From NCBI GenBank assembly GCA_023129265.1, contig JAGMCJ010000208.1, positions 1 to 8,050 of the forward strand: a DNA stretch of 8,050 nt, read 5' to 3'. The notes under the pieces were generated by a model. The model searched no databases and was not told the DNA's origin. It worked only from the letters and a program-made list of their open reading frames with translations. This DNA comes from Thermoplasmata archaeon. GTDB taxonomy: Archaea > Thermoplasmatota > Thermoplasmata > RBG-16-68-12 > JAGMCJ01. Below are positions 1-4,980 of the stretch, one piece after another (the stretch's first letter is position 1; each line of letters starts with the position of its first letter). Both the position numbers and the translations under genes were made by a program.

Positions 1-362
1 GCCGCGATATAAATGAACCCGCCAAGAACGCCCTCTTCGAGCGGCAGGCGGGAGCTGTCAGCGAGCAGGAAAACCACCTTCCCGCCAAGCCCAGCCTGGT
101 CGGCGTTCCTTTCCGCGACAGATAACATCTCGCTGGAGAAGTCGACCGCCAGAACCTTTCCCGCCTTCTCGGCCAGGTAGAGGATGTGTCGTCCGTTCCC
201 GCAGCCGATATCCGCCGCGAGATCCATGGGTTCTAGGGACTCGACGAAATCCACGACTTCCCGCCAGGGTGACCTCCTCGTGAGGTCGAAGTGCTCCGCT
301 ATCCTGTTGAAGACCTCGGCGGTCCTGCCCTTCGATGCGTGGTCGACCATCCGCATAGGCAT
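1..362 (-). CDS. Class I SAM-dependent methyltransferase, Trm9/ALKBH8-like (partial, C-terminus beyond left edge)
   Basis: About 120 residues of the N-terminus are visible before the gene leaves the window. The Rossmann SAM-binding motif I reads AADIGCGNGRH at about residues 49-59, followed by the acidic post-I motif LAVDFSSEML (71-80) and ADSSRLPLEEG (101-111). Ahead of motif I, FNRIAEHFDLTRRSPW (18-33) resembles the segment before the methyltransferase domain of Trm9/ALKBH8 enzymes, which methylate carboxymethyl-uridine at the tRNA wobble position; the tRNA role here is inferred. ATGs at 362, 356 and 350 are all in frame. I chose the first, but no clear Shine-Dalgarno sequence precedes any of them and the frame is open further upstream, so the start is uncertain. 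It diverges from the aminotransferase remnant at 426. A generic class I methyltransferase with another substrate is possible. Confidence 0.75.
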   Translation of the reverse strand, partial: MPMRMVDHASKGRTAEVFNRIAEHFDLTRRSPWREVVDFVESLEPMDLAADIGCGNGRHILYLAEKAGKVLAVDFSSEMLSVAERNADQAGLGGKVVFLLADSSRLPLEEGVLGGFIYIA

Positions 363-425
363 GGATTCAACGCTGATTAAGATTGCCTGAGACAAGGTCA
401 AAAGTCGAGGAGATGATGCCGCCTC

Positions 426-773
426 ATGACCCTCGATTTCCCGCCCTTCAGGCTTCTGCACTGGATTCTGGATAACCACGAGAAGGTGAAGCACGACCTC
501 GCCACGGGGAGCCTGACAGGCACAGAGGAGCTGAAGGACGCCGTCTCGGACCTCAGCGGGGCCGGTCCCGAGAACGTACTCATCACGAACGGGGCGAGCG
601 AGGCGAACTTCCTTGTCTGCGCGGCCTTGCTCTCTCGCGGGGACGATGTGCTCGTCGAGAGGCCTGTCTACGAACCGCTTGCGTCCATTCCCCAGGGGAT
701 CGGTTGCGAGAATTCGATCCTGCAGGAAGGTCTGAGGAGGATATCGGAGGCGCTGAGGGAATTCGCAACCTAG
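426..773 (+). pseudogene. PLP-dependent class I/II aminotransferase remnant with internal in-frame deletion
   Basis: This 115-codon ORF looks like an aminotransferase with its centre removed. Residues 1-94 resemble the N-terminal half of fold-type I aminotransferases: a substrate-proximal start (DFPPFRLLHWIL), the cofactor-binding-loop region LITNGASEANFL, and DVLVERPVYEPLASIP. At about residue 95 the sequence jumps to ENSILQEGLRRISEALREFAT and stops, and EGLRRISEALRE resembles the last helix of the same family. Family members are about 350-400 residues long. The large domain, including the Schiff-base lysine and the PLP phosphate-binding arginine, is absent, so transamination is not expected. 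GAGGAGA at 407-413 is a possible ribosome site, 12 nt before ATG 426. No stop or frameshift interrupts the frame, so the loss is one clean in-frame deletion, a collapsed assembly, or a repurposed short protein. It converges on the glycosylase gene with 5 bp between stops. Confidence 0.72.
702..770. repeat. Inverted repeat / potential hairpin around the aminotransferase 3' end
   Basis: The left arm GGTTGCGAGAATTC (702-715) pairs with the right arm GAATTCGCAACC (759-770). All 12 right-arm bases are complementary to the left arm once a 2-nt bulge (GA, 710-711) is allowed. The loop is about 43 nt and the structure spans the deletion junction and C-terminal piece of the aminotransferase remnant. 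It ends one base before the TAG stop. It could form a terminator-like hairpin between convergent genes, or reflect how the deletion arose. No T-run follows, so intrinsic termination is not well supported. Confidence 0.5.
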
Positions 774-778
774 TCGGG

Positions 779-1435
779 CTACCTGAAGACCTCGCCCGTC
801 TCCTGCGACCACAGGAGAAGGTCCAGATGCCCCATCGGGATGCCAATCTCCTCCGCGTAGGCCCTCATCTTCCTCTCAATCTCCAAGTACTTCTTCCTTG
901 ACATGTAAGCGGGCATCGTCTCGATGACTCCCGCCAGCTCCAGGTTCTTGAGGATGTGCCTGTCCAGGATGGCCAGGTCCAGACCGAGCCCGACGTTGCG
1001 GAGGAAATGCGACGATTCCTTGTAACCGAGCCCCTTGACGTTCTTCGCGAGCCAGTCACGCAGGCCCTCGGCGTCGAGGTGCCCGGTGAGCTTTTTCTTG
1101 ATCCGGATACGCCCACCGCTAGAGAACTGCTCCCTGGCGGTGAAGATGTACCGCGCTTTGTTCCCGCCGAAGCGGACTCCTCCGAGCTCCGAGCGGATGT
1201 CGTCCTCGGTGCCGCCGTACAGAGTGCCAATCCCCTTCATCCCGTTGATGGCACGGTCACACGCCCTCGCCCTCGACTGGGGCGTGCAGATGCAGAAGCA
1301 GAGCTCCGCGAAGACATCCTCGTCGTCCCGCTCGAGGAACCTCTTGAAGTCATCAATCCGGTCTTCGATTATGACCTTCCTGGAGGAATACGACCTTTTG
1401 AGCTCCTTGACGCGCTCGAGATTGTAGGAAGACAA
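779..1435 (-). CDS. ogg: 8-oxoguanine DNA glycosylase/AP lyase, OGG2 family
   Basis: This bifunctional base-excision-repair enzyme removes 8-oxoguanine and nicks the abasic site. From the chosen start it is 218 residues, close to the roughly 207 of Methanocaldococcus OGG2. The helix-hairpin-helix with the catalytic lysine reads VKGLGYKESSHFLRNVG (133-149), with K139 as the Schiff-base nucleophile. The conserved aspartate D158 lies in LAILDRHIL, and ELCFCICTPQSRA (44-56) is the conserved N-terminal helix. The ORF is open up to an ATG at 1693, but the first 86 residues of that longer reading look unlike the family and contain the likely TATA box (1468-1474). A TTG at 1435, about 36 nt after the TATA centre, gives the right length and I chose it; another near-cognate start nearby is possible. 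The C-terminal residue is Arg rather than the Lys I recall for archaeal OGG2. Confidence 0.88.
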   Translation of the reverse strand: MSSYNLERVKELKRSYSSRKVIIEDRIDDFKRFLERDDEDVFAELCFCICTPQSRARACDRAINGMKGIGTLYGGTEDDIRSELGGVRFGGNKARYIFTAREQFSSGGRIRIKKKLTGHLDAEGLRDWLAKNVKGLGYKESSHFLRNVGLGLDLAILDRHILKNLELAGVIETMPAYMSRKKYLEIERKMRAYAEEIGIPMGHLDLLLWSQETGEVFR

Positions 1436-1467
1436 GTGAGTACCGTCCAGATTCAGGCCATCAACGG

Positions 1468-1474
1468 TATATAA
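1468..1474 (-). promoter_or_regulatory. TATA box for the OGG2 gene
   Basis: On the minus strand TTATATA (1474 to 1468) follows the purine-rich GAAGAATCG, which fits a BRE. The expected transcription start about 26 nt from the TATA centre is near 1445, some 10 nt before the proposed TTG start at 1435. This supports a nearly leaderless mRNA and argues against any start upstream of 1445. Confidence 0.6.
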
Positions 1475-1516
1475 CGATTCTTCAGGTATCCTCCCAAGAG
1501 TAAGTCGTTGAGGGCT

Positions 1517-1536
1517 CTTTCTGAATGTTCGGAAAG
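1517..1536. promoter_or_regulatory. Imperfect 20-bp palindrome upstream of the OGG2 promoter
   Basis: CTTTCTGAAT and GTTCGGAAAG form an inverted repeat in which 8 of 10 base pairs are complementary (CTTTC/GAAAG outside, GAA/TTC inside). It lies about 43 bp upstream of the OGG2 TATA box and about 90 bp upstream of the TFB TATA box. A purine-only run (1531-1547) overlaps its right arm. This is a candidate protein-binding site, with no known match. Confidence 0.3.
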
Positions 1537-1606
1537 GGAAAGGAAGATAAGGGACAAGTGAATTGGGGGCGACAACACAATGACATCTACCCACGTTGTA
1601 ACCCCA

Positions 1607-1616
1607 CTCAGTGACA
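1607..1616. promoter_or_regulatory. CTCAGTGACA motif, copy of a palindrome half-site
   Basis: This decamer is identical to the right half of the 20-bp palindrome at 3899-3918 beside the TrmB-like regulator gene. Here it begins 19 bp before the TFB TTATAT element. It is part of a short CACT-C-AGTG dyad but lacks the full left half-site. It could be a weaker regulator site, though a chance decamer match is not excluded. Confidence 0.3.
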
Positions 1617-1624
1617 AAGGACTG

Positions 1625-1632
1625 CTTATATC
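1625..1632 (+). promoter_or_regulatory. TATA box upstream of TFB
   Basis: CTTATATC follows AAAGGACTG, a plausible BRE and TATA pair. Transcription would begin near 1655, leaving a leader of about 80 nt before the TFB ATG. That is long for this window, where other promoters sit within about 36 nt of their start codons. A small ORF begins about 5 nt after the predicted start site. Confidence 0.55.
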
Positions 1633-1659
1633 CCCATAGGACAGAATAGTAGCAGAAAG

Positions 1660-1743
1660 ATGAGAAAACCCTCACAGAACAGACATTTGACACGAATGTG
1701 GAGGTCGATTACGAGGGATTTAGGAGGCAAACATTATGGATGA
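1660..1743 (+). CDS. Possible 27-residue leader ORF overlapping the TFB start
   Basis: An ATG at 1660 lies about 31 nt after the TATA centre, the same spacing as for the TrmB-like regulator, and opens 27 codons ending in TGA at 1741-1743. The stop lies inside the TFB start region: the 8 bases ATGGATGA (1736-1743) carry both the TFB start and the leader stop in different frames. This arrangement would permit translational coupling. The peptide is strongly basic (MRKPSQNRHLTR at its N-terminus, with further Arg, Lys and His) and contains one Trp. I recognise no homologous family. An open frame of this length is expected fairly often by chance, so the support is positional only. The TFB Shine-Dalgarno sequence lies within it. 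Confidence 0.3.
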   Translation: MRKPSQNRHLTRMWRSITRDLGGKHYG

Positions 1744-2680
1744 ACATATCGTTCGGAAGCAGGCTCCCACAGAGGAGAGTGCCTGTCCAGAGTGCGGCAG
1801 CGCTCGCCTTGAGATGGACTATGTGCGGAGCGAGGTGGTCTGCTCGGATTGCGGTTTGGTCGTAGATGAGAAAATCATAGATCACGGTCAGGAATGGACT
1901 TCTTACTCGCAGGAGGACTGGGCCAACCACGCCAGAACCGGCCCGCCGATGAGCTATCTCGTGCACGACAAGGGGCTTTCCACGGATATCCCGGAGGCCA
2001 ATGTCGATGCGCAAAAGAGACGCCTCAGCATGAAGACGAAGCAGCGGTTCTATCGGATGAGGATGCTGCACAACCGCGTGCGGGCGGGAATCCCAGGCGG
2101 GAGGGGTCTGATAGAGGCTCTTAGGGAACTTGACAGGATTTCCTCGACGCTCGGCCTGCCGCCCACGTTCAAGGAAGAGGCGGCCAGGATATACCGCCGA
2201 GCGAGGGAGGGAGGACTCGTCCAGGGAAGGAGCATCCGCGCCGTGATGGGCGCATCGGTCTATGCGGTGTGCAGGCTCAATGATGTGCCCCGCACGTTCG
2301 ACGAGATTGCGAAGGCGGCGAACGCCGACACGAAGGCCGTGAAGCGGGCCTACAACGCAGTCTCAAGGAAACTCAGTTTAACCCTGCATCTGACGAGGCC
2401 GAGGGACTACCTGGAGAGGTTCTCCAGCAGGCTCGACCTGTCCAGGAAGGTACGCTCAAAGGCACTGGAGTACCTGGACGCCGTCCCGGAACTGGACGTC
2501 GTGTCAGGGAAGTCGCCCTTGGGCACGGTGGCGGCTGCGATATACATGGCAGCCGTCGAGGTCGGAGAGCACGTGACCCAGAGGGACATCTCCCAGATCG
2601 CTGGCGTCAGCGAGGTCACGCTGCGTGCGAGGTGCAAGGAGATTGAGACGGTGGTCAAGAGAGCTAGGATGGCAGGGTGA
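1736..2680 (+). CDS. tfb: Transcription initiation factor B (TFB)
   Basis: TFB is the archaeal TFIIB homologue: it binds the TBP-TATA complex and BRE and recruits RNA polymerase. The protein has 314 residues, usual for the family. An N-terminal zinc ribbon uses C17, C20, C36 and C39 (CPEC and CSDC). The linker/reader region ends in HDKGLSTDI (77-85), a family hallmark. Two cyclin-fold repeats follow: one includes GRSIRAVMGASVYAVCR (164-180), and the second includes GKSPLGTVAAAIYMAAV (258-274) and the BRE-reading helix-turn-helix TQRDISQIAGVSEVTLRARC (281-300). ATG 1736 is preceded by GGAGG (1723-1727) with an 8-nt spacer. The upstream promoter at 1625 implies a long leader. Its 3' end overlaps the convergent regulator by 17 bp. 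Whether this is the only TFB in the genome cannot be seen here. Confidence 0.95.
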   Translation: MDEHIVRKQAPTEESACPECGSARLEMDYVRSEVVCSDCGLVVDEKIIDHGQEWTSYSQEDWANHARTGPPMSYLVHDKGLSTDIPEANVDAQKRRLSMKTKQRFYRMRMLHNRVRAGIPGGRGLIEALRELDRISSTLGLPPTFKEEAARIYRRAREGGLVQGRSIRAVMGASVYAVCRLNDVPRTFDEIAKAANADTKAVKRAYNAVSRKLSLTLHLTRPRDYLERFSSRLDLSRKVRSKALEYLDAVPELDVVSGKSPLGTVAAAIYMAAVEVGEHVTQRDISQIAGVSEVTLRARCKEIETVVKRARMAG

Positions 2681-3863
2681 CCGTCAACCGGCACTTCCCC
2701 GTGAGCCTCCCTTTGCACTCATTCTCTTCGATTTCGCAGTCCACTCCTAGTCTTTCGTCCACGATCGCTTTCACGACGTTCTCTGCGAAGATGCAGCCCG
2801 CGCCCTCTATGTGCTTCAGCTTCTCGCATTCGATGAAGTCCTCGAGGCGGATGGTCATGGGGTCCTCGCTGACGATCTCGGCTCTGCCCAGGCCGTGCTC
2901 CTTCCAGAACTCGCCAATCTCGCCTAGGAGTTCCTTCTTGGTCTTCGCTTTCATGGATTTGGCGAGAGCGATCCCCACCTCTCTTCCGAGGGACTCGAAG
3001 ATGGGAAGTGTGTTCACACCGAGCAGGTCGAGATACCTCTTCGTCAACGCAACAAGTGTGTCGGTGATGTTCGCAGACCCTGGGGCGAAGCCCTGATTCC
3101 AGATGCTCTCGGCTATCGCAGCCATCGCCGCAACGATCCCTCCGTCGTCCGTCCATATGGCGATATCGTCCCCGCGGTGGACGACCTCATCGTTGGGAAT
3201 CGGGTGGCAGAGCAACAGCTCCTCAGAATCCTTGATCATGAAGTATATCGGCAGGTTCATGTCGATCGTCCTGACGTCGGTGAGTCCCTCGAGGACCTTC
3301 ACATCGTCCATCGTCGTGGAATCCACTGGGAAGGCGTACTTGAGGACCAGGCCCTCTTTCGACTTCTCCTCTATCCACGGCAACCTTGCGCGGACGAGCC
3401 TCGTCGGACTTGCCCAAGTACCGACCAAGATTATCTCCTTCTTCGCGCTGTCATACATCTTCGACAGGCGCTCCCTGACGTTCCTCCTGCCGTAAATGGC
3501 CTCGAACTTGCCCGCCTTCTCGACCTCGACCGTAGGTGCTATGGCGAACTCCAGTGCGTAGTCGTCCACGTTGGTCTCCAGCTCACTCGCCTCAAGCCTT
3601 TTCCTTTCTGCGACCTTCTCGATGTATGCCTCGATGGGCACTGGTACGTATTTGGTCGGCTTCTCGGGGATTATCTCAACGAGGCCCTTCTCGTGAAGCT
3701 GGTTCATCGTGGAGTATGTCCTCGTCCTCGGAACGCGGGAAAGGGAGGGCAGCTGACTCGCAATCGCCTCTCCCAGGTCGAGCAGAGTGAGGTATATCCT
3801 AGCCTGATATTCCGTGAGGCCAAGGTTCTGTATCTTCCTCAGCCTGTCTTCGTTTATGGGCAT
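2664..3863 (-). CDS. TrmB-family transcriptional regulator with C-terminal V4R-like domain
   Basis: This 399-residue protein is probably a DNA-binding sensor. Residues 5-75 form a TrmB-type winged helix (LGLTEYQARIYLTLLDLGEA, then VPRTRTYSTMNQLHEKGLV), where the recognition helix is expected. A charged helical segment (78-105) probably mediates dimerisation. Residues 110-260 resemble the effector domain of TrmB-like proteins (YGRRNVRERLSKMYDSAKKEIILVG). The last 115 residues resemble a V4R (vinyl-4-reductase) domain, a small-molecule sensor fold, with five cysteines at 346, 357, 376, 383 and 391. Cysteines around GAGC and ENEC...GKC suggest a metal, Fe-S or redox function, but this is inference. 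The frame is open to an ATG at 3956, but a TATA element at 3892-3898 lies in that extension, so ATG 3863 is preferred. It diverges from the NFU gene. No membrane segment is evident. Confidence 0.85.
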   Translation of the reverse strand: MPINEDRLRKIQNLGLTEYQARIYLTLLDLGEAIASQLPSLSRVPRTRTYSTMNQLHEKGLVEIIPEKPTKYVPVPIEAYIEKVAERKRLEASELETNVDDYALEFAIAPTVEVEKAGKFEAIYGRRNVRERLSKMYDSAKKEIILVGTWASPTRLVRARLPWIEEKSKEGLVLKYAFPVDSTTMDDVKVLEGLTDVRTIDMNLPIYFMIKDSEELLLCHPIPNDEVVHRGDDIAIWTDDGGIVAAMAAIAESIWNQGFAPGSANITDTLVALTKRYLDLLGVNTLPIFESLGREVGIALAKSMKAKTKKELLGEIGEFWKEHGLGRAEIVSEDPMTIRLEDFIECEKLKHIEGAGCIFAENVVKAIVDERLGVDCEIEENECKGRLTGKCRLTVTLPS

Positions 3864-3891
3864 GCTAATCAATGGCACAACGGTTTCTCCC

Positions 3892-3898
3892 TTAAATA
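3892..3898 (-). promoter_or_regulatory. TATA box for the TrmB-like regulator
   Basis: Minus-strand TATTTAA (3898 to 3892) predicts transcription from about 3869, some 6 nt before ATG 3863, so a nearly leaderless mRNA. The element is close to symmetric and could also serve the plus strand (TTAAATAT, 3892-3899), which would place an NFU transcript start near 3922. It abuts the palindrome at 3899-3918 on its BRE side. Confidence 0.55.
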
Positions 3899-3918
3899 TG
3901 TCACTCAGCTCAGTGACA
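3899..3918. promoter_or_regulatory. 20-bp palindrome, candidate operator for the TrmB-like regulator
   Basis: TGTCACTCAG is followed directly by CTCAGTGACA. Nine of ten base pairs of the dyad are complementary, the exception being C3906/C3911. The site sits in the divergent regulator-NFU region where the BRE of the regulator gene should be, so a bound protein would block TFB. TrmB-family operators are described as TCAC/GTGA-type palindromes, and this one contains TCAC and GTGA arms, though with wider spacing than the version I recall. Autoregulation is inferred. Confidence 0.5.
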
Positions 3919-3945
3919 GCGAAAGTTGAAATAACTAGAACGGAG

Positions 3946-3951
3946 TTATAT
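3946..3951 (+). promoter_or_regulatory. TATA-like element before the NFU gene (ambiguous)
   Basis: TTATAT begins only 25 nt before the GTG at 3971. If used, it would start transcription at or just inside the start codon and leave the good Shine-Dalgarno sequence GGAGGT (3959-3964) untranscribed. Either the mRNA is leaderless, or transcription begins upstream, for example from TTAAATAT at 3892-3899, and the Shine-Dalgarno sequence is used. Confidence 0.3.
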
Positions 3952-3970
3952 CTCATACGGAGGTCTCAAC

Positions 3971-4198
3971 GTGAGAGAGAAGATCCTAGACGTACTGGAT
4001 AAGGAGATTCGTCCTAACCTTCAAATGGACGGCGGAGACGTAGAGTTTGTGAATTACGATGAGAACAGCGGAATCGTCTCCGTGAGGCTGAAGGGCGCTT
4101 GCAGGGGTTGTCCCATGTCCACGCTGACCCTGCAAATGGGAATCGAGAAGGTACTCAAGGACCGCATCCCAGAGGTGAAGTCCGTAGTCTCCGTCTAG
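3971..4198 (+). CDS. NFU-type iron-sulfur cluster carrier (NifU C-terminal domain protein)
   Basis: This 75-residue protein consists of a single NFU domain. Small proteins of this kind hold a transient [4Fe-4S] cluster across a dimer and pass it to target apo-proteins in the cytoplasm. The signature is complete: LDKEIRPNLQMDGGDVEFV (9-27) and GACRGCPMSTLTLQMGIE (42-59), with the ligands C44 and C47 in CxxC. The GTG start at 3971 follows GGAGGT at 3959-3964 with a 6-nt spacer and gives the standard N-terminus. It is divergent from the TrmB-like regulator, with a 107-bp shared region holding a palindrome, and convergent with the rubredoxin gene. A role in assembling Fe-S clusters for enzymes encoded elsewhere is likely. 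The neighbouring rubredoxin and rubrerythrin use mononuclear or diiron sites and would not need NFU directly. Confidence 0.93.
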   Translation: MREKILDVLDKEIRPNLQMDGGDVEFVNYDENSGIVSVRLKGACRGCPMSTLTLQMGIEKVLKDRIPEVKSVVSV

Positions 4199-4278
4199 GC
4201 TGAATCCCATCTTTTCTGATTACTGCTGGCGGCTCGACGACGCGAAGGCGACTTGGTTCTTGTGCCCGGTGACGGGAA

Positions 4279-4440
4279 CTAGCCGACCTGCACGAATTCC
4301 TCTTTTGTTGCACCGCAAACGGGGCATGTCCAGTCAGCTGGAAGGTCCTCGAAGGACGTTCCTGGCTCGATTCCTGATTCAGCATCCCCTGTTTCTGGAT
4401 CGTAGACGTAACCGCAAACAGTGCATTCCCACTTAACCAT
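4279..4440 (-). CDS. rub: Rubredoxin
   Basis: This 53-residue electron carrier has one iron bound by four cysteines, C6, C9, C39 and C42, in the patterns CTVCGYVY and CPVCGATKEEF. The length and aromatic core (W4, Y11, Y13, W37, F49) are those of classic rubredoxins. It starts at ATG 4440, 8 nt after the rubrerythrin stop. The sequence AGGTGGTG just before it, overlapping that stop, serves as a ribosome site, so the two genes are probably co-transcribed and translationally linked. The likely role is to pass electrons to rubrerythrin for peroxide reduction, or to an oxygen-reducing flavoprotein if one exists elsewhere. Codon use resembles that of its neighbours. Confidence 0.97.
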   Translation of the reverse strand: MVKWECTVCGYVYDPETGDAESGIEPGTSFEDLPADWTCPVCGATKEEFVQVG

Positions 4441-4448
4441 CACACCAC

Positions 4449-4949
4449 CTACATCTTAGTGAACTTGTCTTTTGGCGCGTTGCATAGAGGACACCGGTCC
4501 GGGGGCTCGCCCTCCATGGTGTAGCCGCACACCGGACAGATGTAGTATTCCTTTTTCTCGAAATCCTTGCCCGCCTTCAGCGCCTCCAGGGCTTCGGAGT
4601 AGAGCCCCTCGTGGATCTTCTCCGCTGCCAAGGCCCAGGTGAACGTTCTTCCCGCCAACTTGTTCTCCTCGGTGTTGGCCTGCTCAATGAAGTCGGGATA
4701 CATCTCAAGGGCCTCGTGCCTCTCCCCCATCATGGCCTCGTGGAGGTTCTCCTCCGTGGTCCCGATGCCACCGACCGCCCTCAGATGGTTCAACGCGTGG
4801 TAGGTCTCGGACTCGGCGGCGACGCGGAACAGCCTGGCAACCTCAGGATAGCCCTCCTTCTCTGCTTTCAAAGCAAAGGCCAGATACCTCCTGTTGGCCT
4901 GTGATTCGCCCGCGAAGGCGTCCCTCAGGTTCTGGTCTGTCTCACTCAT
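4449..4949 (-). CDS. rbr: Rubrerythrin
   Basis: Rubrerythrin is a 166-residue cytoplasmic diiron peroxidase that reduces hydrogen peroxide to water in anaerobes and microaerophiles. The N-terminal ferritin-like four-helix bundle carries the expected ligands: E15 (FAGES), E48 and H51 (ESETYH), E76 and E79 (GERHE), and E110 with H113 (AAEKIH). The C-terminal rubredoxin-like domain has C138/C141 (CPVCGY) and C153/C156 (CPLC). The frame is open to an ATG at 5042, but that extension crosses the divergent promoter region and the heme O synthase start; ATG 4949 begins the conserved MSETDQNLRDAFAGESQAN. It is the first gene of a two-gene operon with rubredoxin. It diverges from the UbiA gene across 68 bp that hold a perfect 14-bp palindrome. 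Confidence 0.96.
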   Translation of the reverse strand: MSETDQNLRDAFAGESQANRRYLAFALKAEKEGYPEVARLFRVAAESETYHALNHLRAVGGIGTTEENLHEAMMGERHEALEMYPDFIEQANTEENKLAGRTFTWALAAEKIHEGLYSEALEALKAGKDFEKKEYYICPVCGYTMEGEPPDRCPLCNAPKDKFTKM

Positions 4950-4980
4950 GCAATCACCACGACGTTGGCGGACAGAAGAA

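Larger units (their letters stand above)
1436..1735. other. Divergent OGG2-TFB intergenic region
   Basis: This 300-bp stretch has no conventional gene. It contains the OGG2 TATA box (1468-1474), an imperfect palindrome (1517-1536), a purine run (1531-1547), a CTCAGTGACA motif (1607-1616), the TFB TATA box (1625-1632) and a possible leader ORF that begins at 1660 and overlaps the TFB start. I found no tRNA-like or other structured RNA signature. Confidence 0.6.

Noticed and set aside
710..725. EcoRI- and PstI-type sites as a vector polylinker
   Set aside because: The surrounding bases read as aminotransferase codons and do not match a polylinker that I know; kept only as a possible artefact note.
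1436..1693. N-terminal extension of OGG2 (open frame to ATG 1693)
   Set aside because: It contains the likely TATA box, is unlike OGG2 N-termini and would make the protein about 100 residues too long.
3177..3929. 250-codon plus-strand ORF opposite the regulator
   Set aside because: It is antisense to a well-supported gene; its length reflects high GC and codon bias.
3864..3956. 31-residue N-terminal extension of the TrmB-like regulator
   Set aside because: It overlaps the TATA element and the palindrome; the conserved winged-helix region begins just after ATG 3863.
4265..4276. CCCG-GTGA-CGGG hairpin downstream of rubredoxin
   Set aside because: A 4-bp stem without a T-run is too weak to call a terminator.
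4199..4278. Possible small gene or RNA between NFU and rubredoxin
   Set aside because: Only 80 bp with one short T-run (4212-4215); no ORF or structure with support.
4155..4385. 76-codon minus-strand ORF over rubredoxin
   Set aside because: It is a different frame from the clear rubredoxin at 4279-4440 and has no family features.
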